From positions 1 to 43,449 of the forward strand of contig JAEEPZ010000020.1 in the NCBI GenBank assembly GCA_016285055.1: 43,449 nt of DNA, given 5' to 3'. Position 1 is the first letter of the stretch. Every line of letters begins with the position of its first letter. Position numbers and translations under genes: made by a program. This document shows, one piece after another, positions 14,900 through 23,603 of the stretch. The notes under the pieces are model-generated. The model saw only the letters and a program-made list of their open reading frames with translations. It searched no databases and was not told the origin of the DNA. This DNA comes from Prevotella sp. Its GTDB lineage: Bacteria > Bacteroidota > Bacteroidia > Bacteroidales > Bacteroidaceae.

Positions 14900-15625
14900 T
14901 TACTCCTCGGTTGTGGTTTGGCCTTCCTCGTCGCCGTGGGTGCGCAGCAGGTTGACATCTTTGCGGATGTTGTACTCATGGCCCTCGGCACCCTTGGCAG
15001 AGACGACGACATAATAGACACCCTCCTTGACGGGATGGCCGTTGTAAGTGCCGTCCCAGTAACCGGCAGGGTCGTACCACTCGTATAGCTTCTGCCCGCG
15101 ACGGTTGATGATGATGGCGTGGAACTTGACGATGCTCCTCCAGTGGTCGGGACTGTTCTCGTCGTTCACACCGTAAGCCCCGTACTTGTCGTTGGTGCCG
15201 TCGTCGTTGGGTGAGAAGGCATTGGGAAACTTCAGTCGGCTCTCGAGGATGGTGACGGAGACCGTCGTTGAGTCCAGCTCGGCGCCGTCCTGCTCTAAGC
15301 GTGTCTTCAGCATGATTTTGTAATCGCCCGACTCGGTGAACGTGTACTCAGTGTCTTCCTCGTAGCGCACGAACAGCTCTTCCTGTGTGCCGTTTTTCGG
15401 CTGGCGACGGAAGTGCCACTCGTAGGAAGGCGAGTAACCGTCCATCTCCGAAGGGTTGGCCCGGAAGATGACTTTCAGCGGAGCTTGGCCGTCGCTGATG
15501 TTGTCGGTAATCTGTTCTAAGCCTTCGGGATTGGTGTAGTAAGCCTTTGGCTCAACTTTCTGTGAAAAGGCTGCCGTGACACCCAAAAAGAATGTAAAAA
15601 GCAGAAATATCAAATTCTTTTTCAT
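14900..15625 (-). CDS. Exported protein with gliding-motility (CHU_C) C-terminal domain
   Basis: This 241-aa exported protein has a signal peptide ending near AAFSQ, a PKD-like segment (about residues 45-135, with YEWHF and GDYKIMLK), and a C-terminal domain beginning FPNAFSPNDDGTNDKY and continuing with IINRRGQKLYEW and YWDGTYNGHPVKEGVYYVVV. That is the gliding motility-associated/T9SS type B sorting domain. It is therefore probably secreted or displayed through T9SS. The start at 15625 is chosen because the promoter element lies at 15645-15652, inside the longer reading. It is divergent from the LysM protein and co-directional with uvrA. Confidence 0.82.
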   Translation of the reverse strand: MKKNLIFLLFTFFLGVTAAFSQKVEPKAYYTNPEGLEQITDNISDGQAPLKVIFRANPSEMDGYSPSYEWHFRRQPKNGTQEELFVRYEEDTEYTFTESGDYKIMLKTRLEQDGAELDSTTVSVTILESRLKFPNAFSPNDDGTNDKYGAYGVNDENSPDHWRSIVKFHAIIINRRGQKLYEWYDPAGYWDGTYNGHPVKEGVYYVVVSAKGAEGHEYNIRKDVNLLRTHGDEEGQTTTEE

Positions 15626-15644
15626 TTTCTTGCCGTTTAGAGTG

Positions 15645-15673
15645 CAAAGATACAAACATTTTTCGTACTTTTG
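15645..15673. promoter_or_regulatory. Back-to-back promoter elements for divergent genes
   Basis: TATCTTTG on the minus strand (15645-15652) serves the CHU_C gene, and TACTTTTG on the plus strand (15666-15673) serves the LysM gene. The -7 boxes are only 13 bp apart, so the two RNA polymerase footprints overlap and the promoters should interfere with each other. No clear -33 TTTG is seen for either. Confidence 0.6.
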
Positions 15674-15700
15674 CAGACGAAAACAGAAAAAAACAAAACG

Positions 15701-17041
15701 ATGAAACGATTATTAAGATATTTTTTGGTTTTGGCGCTTTTCGTCTTGTCGGCAGGCACTGCGCTGGCCCAGTCGGTGACTACGCATAAGGTGAAGAGAG
15801 GCGAGACCATCTACGGCATTGCCCGTAGCTATGGCCTCACCGAGGCAGAGCTTCGTGCCGCCAATCCTGGCATGGAGCGCTCAGACTATGTGCTGAAGAA
15901 AGGCTCGAAGATAGTCATCCCTGCCGCCGGACAGACGCAGGCCGCTCCTGCCAACACGGCGACAGAGAACGACGACGTGCGTCAGCGTGCCATCCGCATG
16001 GGGGTGATGCTGCCCTTGCACGACATCAATGGCGACGGCCGCCGCATGGTGGAATACTATCGCGGACTGCTCATGGCCTGCGACAGCCTGAAGCGTGAGG
16101 GCATCTCGATTGATGTCTACGCATGGAACACTCCTGAAACGGGCGATATCACCGAGACGCTGGCGAAGCCCGAAGCTGCCCAGTGCGACATCATCTTCGG
16201 CCCGCTGTATTCCAAGCAGATGAACGACCTCTCTGCTTTCACCCTGCAGCACGGCATCATGATGGTGATACCTTATTCTATCGTGGCGCCGCAGGTGGCC
16301 GGCAACCCGCACATCTTCCAGGTCTATCAGTCGCCTGAGTCGCTCAGTGAGAGCACTTGCCGACGCTTTGCCGACTGGTTCAAGGACTATCATCCCGTCA
16401 TCGTTGACTGCGACGACCCCAACAGCACCAAAGGCCCCTTCACTGCCACCTTGCGCAAGGAGCTGGAGGAGCGCCACATCAGCTACAGCCTCACCAGCCT
16501 GAAATCTGTGAACTCGCTCTTTGCCAGTGCCTTCAGTACACAGCGTCCTAACGTGGTGGTGCTCAACTCGGCTCGCACCAGTGATATGGAGGTGGTGTTC
16601 ATCAAGCTGAAGGATCTGCTGAACGCTAATGAGGGATTGAAGGTGTCGCTCTTCGGATATACCGAATGGATGGCTCTGGCCGAGGCTCAGGCCAACAATT
16701 TCCACAAGTATGATACTTACATCCCCGCTCCCTTCTATCCCGGCATGGCTCCGACGCTGGCCAAGCGTCTGGCGCAGAAGTATCGCCAGAACTTCCAGCG
16801 TGACATGAGTTCCTACATGCCGCCGCTGGCCATGACTGGCTTCGACCACGCCTTCTTCTTCTTGCGTGGCCTGCATAAATACGGCAAGACCTTCGACGGC
16901 GCACCAGGACGTTTTAACTATACGCCTGTGCAGACTCCGCTGAAGTTTGAGCAGCAGGGCAGTGGCGCCGGCTACCTGAACCGTGCCTATATGTTCGTGC
17001 ACTATAGGCCAAACGGGCAGATAGACACTATTAGCTATTGA
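15701..17041 (+). CDS. LysM protein with periplasmic ligand-binding (PBP1-type) domain
   Basis: This 446-aa exported protein has a signal peptide ending near ALAQ and one LysM module (about residues 30-72: THKVKRGETIYGIARSYGL, ending KKGSKIVIP). A long domain of the type I periplasmic binding / amino-acid receptor fold follows (IRMGVMLPLHDINGDGRRMVEYYRG, IIFGPLYSKQ). The LysM module implies retention on peptidoglycan. LysM plus receptor-like fusions are common in Bacteroidetes, and their ligand is not established. The ATG at 15701 is preferred over an upstream start that would overlap the promoter. The gene is followed by an 8-bp repeat array and a PorT-like gene. Confidence 0.82.
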   Translation: MKRLLRYFLVLALFVLSAGTALAQSVTTHKVKRGETIYGIARSYGLTEAELRAANPGMERSDYVLKKGSKIVIPAAGQTQAAPANTATENDDVRQRAIRMGVMLPLHDINGDGRRMVEYYRGLLMACDSLKREGISIDVYAWNTPETGDITETLAKPEAAQCDIIFGPLYSKQMNDLSAFTLQHGIMMVIPYSIVAPQVAGNPHIFQVYQSPESLSESTCRRFADWFKDYHPVIVDCDDPNSTKGPFTATLRKELEERHISYSLTSLKSVNSLFASAFSTQRPNVVVLNSARTSDMEVVFIKLKDLLNANEGLKVSLFGYTEWMALAEAQANNFHKYDTYIPAPFYPGMAPTLAKRLAQKYRQNFQRDMSSYMPPLAMTGFDHAFFFLRGLHKYGKTFDGAPGRFNYTPVQTPLKFEQQGSGAGYLNRAYMFVHYRPNGQIDTISY

Positions 17042-17117
17042 GAGAATGAGAAATTGAGAGAATGAGAAATTGAGAGAATGAGAGAATGAGAAATTGAGAG
17101 AATGAGAAATTGAGAAA
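17039..17117. repeat. 8-bp tandem repeat array (GAGAATGA/GAAATTGA)
   Basis: About 10 octamer units occupy the gap between the LysM gene and the PorT-like gene, beginning in the stop codon region of the former. An inverted copy (TTCTCATT units) lies at 17190-17226 inside the next gene, so transcripts could form a stem of about 25 bp with few mismatches around the start codon. Confidence 0.9.
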
Positions 17118-17948
17118 ATGAAGAATGTAGACAATAAGAATGGAAAAAGCTATCGCATGAGCACGCAGCGTTCTCTGTGGCGCATGGCATTTCTCATTTT
17201 CTCATTTTCTCATTTTCTCATTCTCCGTTCATTTGCCCAGGTGGGCGATCACCGCAACGACATGGCCGTGGGTGTCAACGGCGGCGTGGTGCTGAGCAAC
17301 GTGGGCTTCCTGCCCAAGGTGCCGCAGGCCCTGCATCAGGGACTGACCGGCGGCCTCTCATTCCGCTATGTCTCTGAGAAATACTTCAGCAGCATTTGCG
17401 CTGTCACCGCAGAGGTGAACTTTGCCCAGATTGGTTGGAAAGAAGACATCCTCACGCCCGACGATGAGCCCGTCATCAACAGCAGCACGGGGCTGCGTGA
17501 GGAGTATCAGCGCGACATGACTTACTTGCAGGTGCCCGTCTTTGCCCGTTTAGGGTGGGGTAGGGAGCGCCGCGGCCTGCAGTTCTTCTTCCAGGTGGGA
17601 CCGCAGGTGGGCTTCTTCCTCAGCGAGAAGACAAAGATGAATTTCCCCTGGGAAAAGCGCACACCAGCCTTTAATGACGGCAGTGGCCGCACCTCGGGCA
17701 TCGTGGCGCAGGACACCATGGCCGTGGAGCACAAACTGGACTACGGCATTGCCGGAGGCTTGGGTCTGGAGTTCTCGCATCCCAAGCTGGGACACTTCTT
17801 GCTGGAAGGCCGCTACTATTATGGTTTGGGAAACATCTACGGCGACACGAAGCGCGACTACTTCGCCCTCAGCAACTTCTCCAACATCATCGTCAAACTC
17901 TCATGGCTCTTCGATTTGAAGCGCACCAATAATCCTAAAATCAGATAG
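17118..17948 (+). CDS. PorT-family outer-membrane beta-barrel protein
   Basis: This 276-aa protein has a signal peptide and a small beta-barrel resembling PorT-like proteins, some of which are needed for T9SS (MAVGVNGGVVLSNVGFLP, LQVPVFARLGWG, FFQVGPQVGFF, a final SNFSNIIVKLSWLFD). Three in-frame starts are possible: 17118, 17157 and 17184. The hydrophobic core of the signal peptide (LIFSFSHFLIL) is encoded by an inverted copy of the 8-bp repeat that lies upstream. That pairing would bury all three starts in an RNA stem-loop. It follows the LysM gene closely and is likely co-transcribed with it. Other PorT-like barrels of unrelated role cannot be excluded. Confidence 0.78.
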   Translation: MKNVDNKNGKSYRMSTQRSLWRMAFLIFSFSHFLILRSFAQVGDHRNDMAVGVNGGVVLSNVGFLPKVPQALHQGLTGGLSFRYVSEKYFSSICAVTAEVNFAQIGWKEDILTPDDEPVINSSTGLREEYQRDMTYLQVPVFARLGWGRERRGLQFFFQVGPQVGFFLSEKTKMNFPWEKRTPAFNDGSGRTSGIVAQDTMAVEHKLDYGIAGGLGLEFSHPKLGHFLLEGRYYYGLGNIYGDTKRDYFALSNFSNIIVKLSWLFDLKRTNNPKIR

Positions 17949-17957
17949 GCTGAAATT

Positions 17958-18040
17958 GTCCGAAGGCTTCGGACGAACTGTCCGAAGGCTTCGGACAAAC
18001 AGTCCGAAGGCTTTGGACAAACAGTCCGAAGGCTTCGGAC
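17958..18040. repeat. Four-copy array of the 17-bp palindrome, 22-bp period
   Basis: Units lie at 17958-17974, 17980-17996, 18002-18018 (one base changed, CTTTGGAC) and 18024-18040. They are the same palindrome and spacing as at 175-235. The array lies between the convergent PorT-like gene and sugar transferase gene, which fits a terminator-like role. Confidence 0.85.
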
Positions 18041-18160
18041 AAAAATCATAAGCTTGCGAATTGTTTTCGGACTAACCCACTATAGGATAAAAAGGTCAGT
18101 AAGCTGCATGGCGTGCCTTGTCAACATTGCAGATTGGCTGAGGCTGATAATAGAGGGCTC

Positions 18161-18790
18161 TCAGAACTTTTTCCCAAACACGATGTTGAGAAAAGTCTTT
18201 GAGATAATCTTGATGTCGAACCACCATGAGCGATTCTCCAGATAGTACAGATCCAGTTCGAGCCGTCGCAGCATCTTCTCCATGGTGTCCGTGTAGCCAT
18301 TGTAAAGTGTGGCATAGCTGGTGACGCCGGGGCGTATCTGGTAGAGGTAGACGTAGCGCTTGTCGTGCTCCATAATCTGGTCGATGAAGAATTTCCGTTC
18401 CGGCCTTGGTCCGATGAAAGCCATGTCGCCTTTTACCACGTTCCACAGCTGTGGCAACTCGTCCAGATGATGCTCGCGCAGGAACTTTCCTATCTTCGTC
18501 ATCCTTGTTTCGTTTTCATGCTGATATAGGGCAGGTCCATTCTTCTCGGCATCCACCCGCATGGAGCGGAATTTGTAGATTTTGAAGGGACGTCCAAACC
18601 GGCCTATGCGCTCCTGCTTGAATATGGCAGGGCCGCCATCCTCGCGTTTGATTAGAATGTAACAGATGAGGAATAATGGAGAAAAGATAACAAGGCTGAC
18701 TAATGCAACAAAAAAATCGATGAACCGTTTTACATTACGTTCAAACTCGTTCATGCCGTCCAGTACGTATCCATTCTCAAGTTTTGTCAT
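18161..18790 (-). CDS. Bacterial sugar transferase (undecaprenyl-phosphate glycosyl-1-phosphate transferase)
   Basis: This 209-aa membrane enzyme should start glycan assembly by moving a sugar-1-phosphate from a nucleotide sugar to undecaprenyl phosphate. It contains only the catalytic domain of the family, with one membrane segment (FIDFFVALVSLVIFSPLFLICYI-like, about residues 22-44), then KIYKFRSM, LDELPQLWNVVKGDM and FIGPRP. The start at 18790 has an AAAGG box in front; the longer reading from 18829 lacks support. It is the last gene of the minus-strand glycan cluster. The sugar is unknown. Confidence 0.85.
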   Translation of the reverse strand: MTKLENGYVLDGMNEFERNVKRFIDFFVALVSLVIFSPLFLICYILIKREDGGPAIFKQERIGRFGRPFKIYKFRSMRVDAEKNGPALYQHENETRMTKIGKFLREHHLDELPQLWNVVKGDMAFIGPRPERKFFIDQIMEHDKRYVYLYQIRPGVTSYATLYNGYTDTMEKMLRRLELDLYYLENRSWWFDIKIISKTFLNIVFGKKF

Positions 18791-18868
18791 AATTTTTACC
18801 TTTCTTAATAGTATAACGGACATTTTCACGGTTTATTATATGTCCGTCCATGTTTTTTAAGAAAGATA

Positions 18869-19681
18869 CTAACTCTTTTTGCGCAGTCTGCTGAGATAGA
18901 AGAAACTGTCGACTTTCTTTTTGAGGATTTTCGTAAAATAGGTGGGAAGAAACAGCACATAGAAATAGGCATAAGACTTCAGCCTCGAAAATCCCAGCAC
19001 CTCGCGGTAGATACGCAGGTTGTACTTGATAAGCCCGAATTTGCTGCTTGACACCGAATTGGGGCGCAAGCGATAATAGGCCAGTGGCTCCTGTATGCCG
19101 TAAGCTGTCGCCTTGCTGTCGCGCAGAATAGTGAGGAAGAGTCCCCAGTCCTGGCGCTTTCTGATGAATGGCATGAAATATTTCCTGCCCAGAAGCTTCG
19201 TGTCGTAAACAGCCGTTGAGCAGCCTATCTTGTTGTCACGCTTCAGCATGGAGAACGTCACTTTCTGAGGGGCGATAGTGATGCCCTGGTCCTGGTTCTC
19301 GTCGTCCTGCATGATGTAGGACGTATAGCTCAGCGGGCAGTTCTTTTCCGTCATGAATGCTATCTGACGCTCCAGCTTTTCCGGAAACCAGCGGTCGTCG
19401 CTGTCGCAGAAGGCGATGTAGCGGCCCTTGGCCCGCTCAATGGACTTGTCGCGGACATAGCCCGGCCCTTTGTTCGTGTCCAGAAACAATACATCAACCC
19501 GTCCCTCCTGCTCGTTGTATTGTCGCAAGATTGACAGGGTTTCCTCGTCGGTGGAGTGGTCGTCGGTGATGAGCAGCTCCACGTCGTGATATGTCTGATT
19601 CAGTATGCTGTCTATGCTGGCTTTCAGGTGCTTGCTGCAGTTAAACGTCGGCATGATGACAGATACGAGATCTCTCTGCAT
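18869..19681 (-). CDS. Family 2 glycosyltransferase
   Basis: This 270-aa GT-A fold enzyme begins VSVIMPTFNCSKHLKASIDS and has the nucleotide-sugar/metal-binding motif CDSDDRW at about residues 91-97. It should transfer a sugar to a lipid-linked glycan on the cytoplasmic side. A TACCTTTG promoter element (19706-19713) lies just upstream, so this gene and the following sugar transferase probably form their own unit. Donor and acceptor cannot be read from sequence. Confidence 0.85.
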   Translation of the reverse strand: MQRDLVSVIMPTFNCSKHLKASIDSILNQTYHDVELLITDDHSTDEETLSILRQYNEQEGRVDVLFLDTNKGPGYVRDKSIERAKGRYIAFCDSDDRWFPEKLERQIAFMTEKNCPLSYTSYIMQDDENQDQGITIAPQKVTFSMLKRDNKIGCSTAVYDTKLLGRKYFMPFIRKRQDWGLFLTILRDSKATAYGIQEPLAYYRLRPNSVSSSKFGLIKYNLRIYREVLGFSRLKSYAYFYVLFLPTYFTKILKKKVDSFFYLSRLRKKS

Positions 19682-19705
19682 GTTTCTTTTCTACAAATTT
19701 GGCTG

Positions 19706-19713
19706 CAAAGGTA
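19706..19713 (-). promoter_or_regulatory. Promoter -7 element of the GT2/sugar transferase unit
   Basis: On the minus strand TACCTTTG lies 25 bp upstream of the GT2 start codon. No good -33 TTTG is present. Confidence 0.55.
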
Positions 19714-19845
19714 CAACTTTTTTCAGAACTATTGCAATTAAAAAGGAGAAAAAAGTAATTTCCATGCAATAGTTTTGTTGAAAACGGACTGTCTTGTGCA
19801 GTTGAACAGTCTGAAAGGCCAGCAAAAAACCGTCCTTCGGCAGTT

Positions 19846-20886
19846 TCAGATGATTTCCGAGGATAATGCTTTGATTACCTTTTCAGGCTGATATTCTCCA
19901 GCCTTGTTGAGGCACAATGGCCGCATGTCGTTGATGATGGCAGGATGGCCGGCACACTGTACAAGTATGTCGGCTAATTGGTCGGCATTGCCTAAAGGAA
20001 ATAGCAAGCCGGTCTTTCCGTCGGCTATCAGTTCTTTGTCCGATGGACAGTCGCTGGCAATGGGCGGTACGCCAGCCGACATCGCATCGATGATGGTTCC
20101 GGGGAAGCCTTCAGTGTGGAAATGTGTGGGAAAGAGCAGGGCGAAATATCGGCCTAACACCTCAGTGCTCTTGTCGAAGGGGGCAATGCCGCAATACCTT
20201 ATTTCTTCAGGTTGTCGGCTCATGAGTTGCTCAAACCATTGCTCCTCTCCTTTTTGTATAAGGCCATAGATGTCGAGCGTGAAAACCTTGTGCCCCAATG
20301 TCTCATTGCTTTTTTTCACAGCGTAGATGGCATCTTCTATTCCCTTTTCTTTCATGACCCTGGAGAAGGTACACAAGGCGAAGGGCGGAGCGCCAACGGC
20401 GTGCAGGTCTTTCTCATCCTTTATAGTGATAGGCTTGAAATTGGGCATCAGTTTGATGTTCTTGTAGCCCTCCTGCCGCAATGCTTCGAGCATATAGTTC
20501 GTTTCCACATAGACAACGTCAATCTTCCTGACGGCCCAGCGCAGAATGGGATACTTACGGACATAATTTGGCAGCCATCCACCGATAACGACATAATGCA
20601 GTTTGCGTCGGAACGGTATGTTCAGCAAGACGATGAGCAGTGCAATGAGATGAACGCCTTTGTATGCCGGCATAATGATAACATTGCGATAGCTCCAAAG
20701 CATACGGAGCATCATGAAAGGCATCTTGACAAGGAATAGCCAGCCTCCCATGGTGTCAAAGAACCCCATCTGCTCTTCACCTATCTCCTTTTTGAGCGCT
20801 GCCGCTACAATCTTTGTCTTGATGGTCTGCCCGTTGGCCTTGTCTGTGCCAAAAGCAAAATGCCCTAAGATAGCTACTTTCTTCAT
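19846..20886 (-). CDS. Family 4 (GT-B) glycosyltransferase
   Basis: The 346-aa protein ends in a GT4-type C-terminal domain with ALLFPTHFHTEGFPGTIIDAMSAGVPPIASD and GKTGLLFPLGN, in which the EGFPGTIIDAM element binds the nucleotide sugar. The N-terminal acceptor domain begins KVAILGHFAFGTDKANGQT. It probably adds a sugar to a surface polysaccharide unit. It starts 7 bp after the stop codon of the WbsX-like gene, so the two are co-transcribed. Confidence 0.85.
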   Translation of the reverse strand: MKKVAILGHFAFGTDKANGQTIKTKIVAAALKKEIGEEQMGFFDTMGGWLFLVKMPFMMLRMLWSYRNVIIMPAYKGVHLIALLIVLLNIPFRRKLHYVVIGGWLPNYVRKYPILRWAVRKIDVVYVETNYMLEALRQEGYKNIKLMPNFKPITIKDEKDLHAVGAPPFALCTFSRVMKEKGIEDAIYAVKKSNETLGHKVFTLDIYGLIQKGEEQWFEQLMSRQPEEIRYCGIAPFDKSTEVLGRYFALLFPTHFHTEGFPGTIIDAMSAGVPPIASDCPSDKELIADGKTGLLFPLGNADQLADILVQCAGHPAIINDMRPLCLNKAGEYQPEKVIKALSSEII

Positions 20887-20893
20887 TCTCTCC

Positions 20894-22042
20894 CTATCTG
20901 TAGTCCTCTACAACTTGCCTGATGGCCTGAATATAACCGTGTCCAAATCTTTGGTCGGGTTCCACATAGTTTCCCTCTCCCCATTCATTCCACGCCTTCA
21001 AGAACAGTATCTGGTGTTCTGGCTCCTTTTTCTGTATGAGACTGACAGCCTGCCTGACCGTTTTCTGGAATTTCTCGGGTGTGCTATTTACCAATGGGTC
21101 GGTCTTGATGCCTGCCCTTGGCGTGCGGTCCCATTGTGGCATCAGGGTTGGGTACACATTCTCCCAAGCATCTTCTTCCACATAGTAGTGGCGCATCACC
21201 TTCTCGTAGTCGGCACGGAACGATATGGGCAGGAAGGTGTGATTGGCGGCAAAGTAGAGGGCTTTCCTCCATTTGCCATTGACGATGGTCTGTGCGCGTC
21301 CCAGTCCTGTTGACATGACGGCATCAAATCCCAGGTCGATTACCTCTTGATAGCGTTCGGGAGCCTGGTCCTTGCTCCACAGGCTGATATGGCCGTCTTT
21401 TGTCGACCTGCCGGATGAATTCTGTGTGTATCCTACGAAATGGATGCCTGCCAGCCCATTCTCGCGGGCCATCTGTTGCCATAGGTCAATAAACTGACGC
21501 GCATCAGGAATGGCCCGTGGCTCCCAGACGGCAAAGAGCGGCTTGCCGTCGACGGTGATGTAGCGCGGGTCGCGGAAGGCTTTCAGCACATAGTGGAAAT
21601 GGCGGATGTAGTCCTCCTTGTCATAGTGCATCTGCATAATCATGGAGTCGCGGCGCAGGCTTGTGCCTTTCTGCCATGTCTTGTTCGTCCAGTCGTGGTT
21701 GGCCCAGCAGAGACAGAAGGGGAAATCGGGCTTGCCGCTGGCCAGCACCTCATTGAAGGGGCGCTCCAGCAGCTGTTTGCCGTTGCCAAACCAGTAGTGA
21801 TAGTAGCAGAAGCCCTCCAGTCCCGCTTCTCGCGCTAACTCCGCCTGCTGTTCGCGCACCTCGGGCAGTCGCAGGTCGTAGAAGCCCAGGTCGGCGGGTA
21901 TGCGTGGCTGGTAGTGCCCACGGAACAATGGCCGTGCCTGTGCCACATTTGTCCATTCCGTGAATCCCTTGCCCCACCACTCGTCGTTCTCGGGTATGGG
22001 GTGATATTGTGGCAGATATAGTCCTATGATTCTTGGTTTCAT
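20894..22042 (-). CDS. WbsX-like glycosyltransferase (GH99-like domain)
   Basis: This 382-aa protein of the WbsX/GH99-like family is found in O-antigen and capsule loci. Motifs are IGLYLPQYHPIPENDEWWG, FTEWTNVAQARPLF, FCYYHYWF, CWANHDWTNKTW and the C-terminal FLKAWNEWGEGNY. The start at 22042 gives the canonical MKPRIIGLYLPQ; the longer reading from 22171 runs through the broken ATPase gene in another frame and is rejected. The family's reaction is not firmly established, so the glycosyltransferase label rests on context. Confidence 0.82.
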   Translation of the reverse strand: MKPRIIGLYLPQYHPIPENDEWWGKGFTEWTNVAQARPLFRGHYQPRIPADLGFYDLRLPEVREQQAELAREAGLEGFCYYHYWFGNGKQLLERPFNEVLASGKPDFPFCLCWANHDWTNKTWQKGTSLRRDSMIMQMHYDKEDYIRHFHYVLKAFRDPRYITVDGKPLFAVWEPRAIPDARQFIDLWQQMARENGLAGIHFVGYTQNSSGRSTKDGHISLWSKDQAPERYQEVIDLGFDAVMSTGLGRAQTIVNGKWRKALYFAANHTFLPISFRADYEKVMRHYYVEEDAWENVYPTLMPQWDRTPRAGIKTDPLVNSTPEKFQKTVRQAVSLIQKKEPEHQILFLKAWNEWGEGNYVEPDQRFGHGYIQAIRQVVEDYR

Positions 22043-22055
22043 ATTTTTGTATGTG

Positions 22056-23409
22056 TTACATTCCCCACACCATGATGGGATGGCCGTTGTATTCTGCCTG
22101 GCGGTGCCAGATGCGCTCGTCCCACGACAGCTCTTGGGTACGGTCGAAGATGATGAGGTGGCCTTCATCAACGGCGCCTACTGTGTTCATGTACTGCCAG
22201 GTTTGCTCCAGGCCTTTCTCTATCTGTTTTTCCAAGTCTCCGCGCTTCAGTTTCAGCTCTAAGACCGTCAGCGTTCTCATACCATTGCGGCTCTTGGATG
22301 AGCGTCTGCTGGGTTGTCCGCGTCAGCTCACGCGGAATGATTTCACGGTAGATGCCATTGGCAATGCGGATAGGCTTTCCACGGTCGCGGGTGATAAGCC
22401 CCATGTCAGTGACATATTGCAGATCGTCAGTGGGAATGAGTCCGTCGTCCGTTTCTGGCGTATTGGCCAGCATGGGTTCGATGACCAGCTTCACTCGTGG
22501 CTCCTTCAGTTTGTCAATGAGCTGATCGATATGTGTGTCGCGTCGGTAGATGATGTTCTCCTTTGCCTTGAAAAGCATGTCAGGAGTAATGGACACACTT
22601 CGGTCGCGCCCCTCCTCCATGCCGCTCGTAACCTCGCTTCCCAGCGCGTTCACCAACCAGGGTTGGCCCTCAGTGGCCTCCCACACCATGGGGAAGCAAG
22701 CCTCGTCCCACTGTTGTCCCGTCTCACGGGTGTGCTGCATATACAGCTTGTGTATTTCCTCTTTCGAGAAATTGACGAGCCGTAGCGACTTTGCCTTGAT
22801 GTTGAACGCCGAGCCACCCGTGACGATGTCCTGGTTGGACAGCACGATACGGTAGTCTCTGACATCGCGGACGCCACAGAGTACAACGCTTTGCGGGAAA
22901 GCCGCAGGGCGGTTGGCGTATCTGGAACGCAGCTGGCGCAGGACGCTCACCAGCGAGTCACCCACCAAAGCATCTATCTCGTCGAGGAAAAGGACCAGCG
23001 GCTTGGGCAGACTCATGGAAAGTCTCGACAGATATTCTGAGAGCATAGACTCCGGCACGACATCTTGGACGGATTTCTTGATGGCATCCATGCTGTCGCT
23101 GCCCAGCACCAGAAACAATTCCCATGCAATGGAGTCAATGGTGGCCTTCACGGCTCTCTCCACATTGTTGCGGGCTGACTGCCCGTTCTCCACATTGGCA
23201 TAGACAGCGATATACTCACCCCGCTCGTTCAAGTAGTCGCGCAGGGCGAGCATGCATGAAGTCTTTCCCGTCTGGCGTGGTGCATGGAGCACGAAATAAC
23301 GCTTTTGGCGTATAAGCGTCAACACTTCTTCAAGGTTCAGGCGGCTCAGAGGGTCGATGGTGTAGGCATCGGGCGTCTGTGGCCCAGCAGTGTTGAAGAA
23401 TCGTTCCAT
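22056..23409 (-). pseudogene. Broken AAA ATPase of the archaeal-type/AAA plus nuclease-like family
   Basis: The first frame (23409-22168) holds the ATPase part: Walker A APRQTGKTSC, Walker B LVLFLDEIDAL and a sensor region around VVLCGVRDVRDY. It reads well to about QWYENADG and then loses similarity. The C-terminal part of the family, KGLEQTWQYMNTVGA and EGHLIIFDR to a final VWGM, resumes in another frame at about 22275-22056. Intact relatives have over 100 residues between these segments, so an internal deletion plus a frameshift is the simplest reading. The function of the intact family is not established. It has a good promoter and lies upstream of the WbsX-like gene, which may depend on that promoter. 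Confidence 0.72.
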
Positions 23410-23436
23410 GTATGTCCGTTTTTTTTAATTGCGATG

Positions 23437-23468
23437 CAAATGTAGCACTAAATTTTCAATCACGCAAA
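23437..23468 (-). promoter_or_regulatory. Promoter upstream of the broken ATPase and glycan genes
   Basis: On the minus strand TTTG (23465-23468), 20 bp, then TACATTTG (23437-23444) forms a complete Bacteroidetes promoter. It is the only strong promoter seen before the ATPase pseudogene, WbsX-like and GT4 genes. Confidence 0.68.
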
Positions 23469-23603
23469 TTTACAGAGCGTATTTTTGGTTCTTCCGCTTT
23501 TTTAGTTGGTCGGGCCATGCTGATATGATGTTGGGAAAGTGCACCATGTACGGTACAGACCTATACATCCTTTCATTGGTTGGCCCGAAGCCGGCGGATT
23601 CTT

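Noticed and set aside
22043..22171. 43-residue N-terminal extension of the WbsX-like protein
   Set aside because: It is the broken ATPase gene read in another frame; the family N-terminus MKPRIIGLYLPQ begins at 22042.
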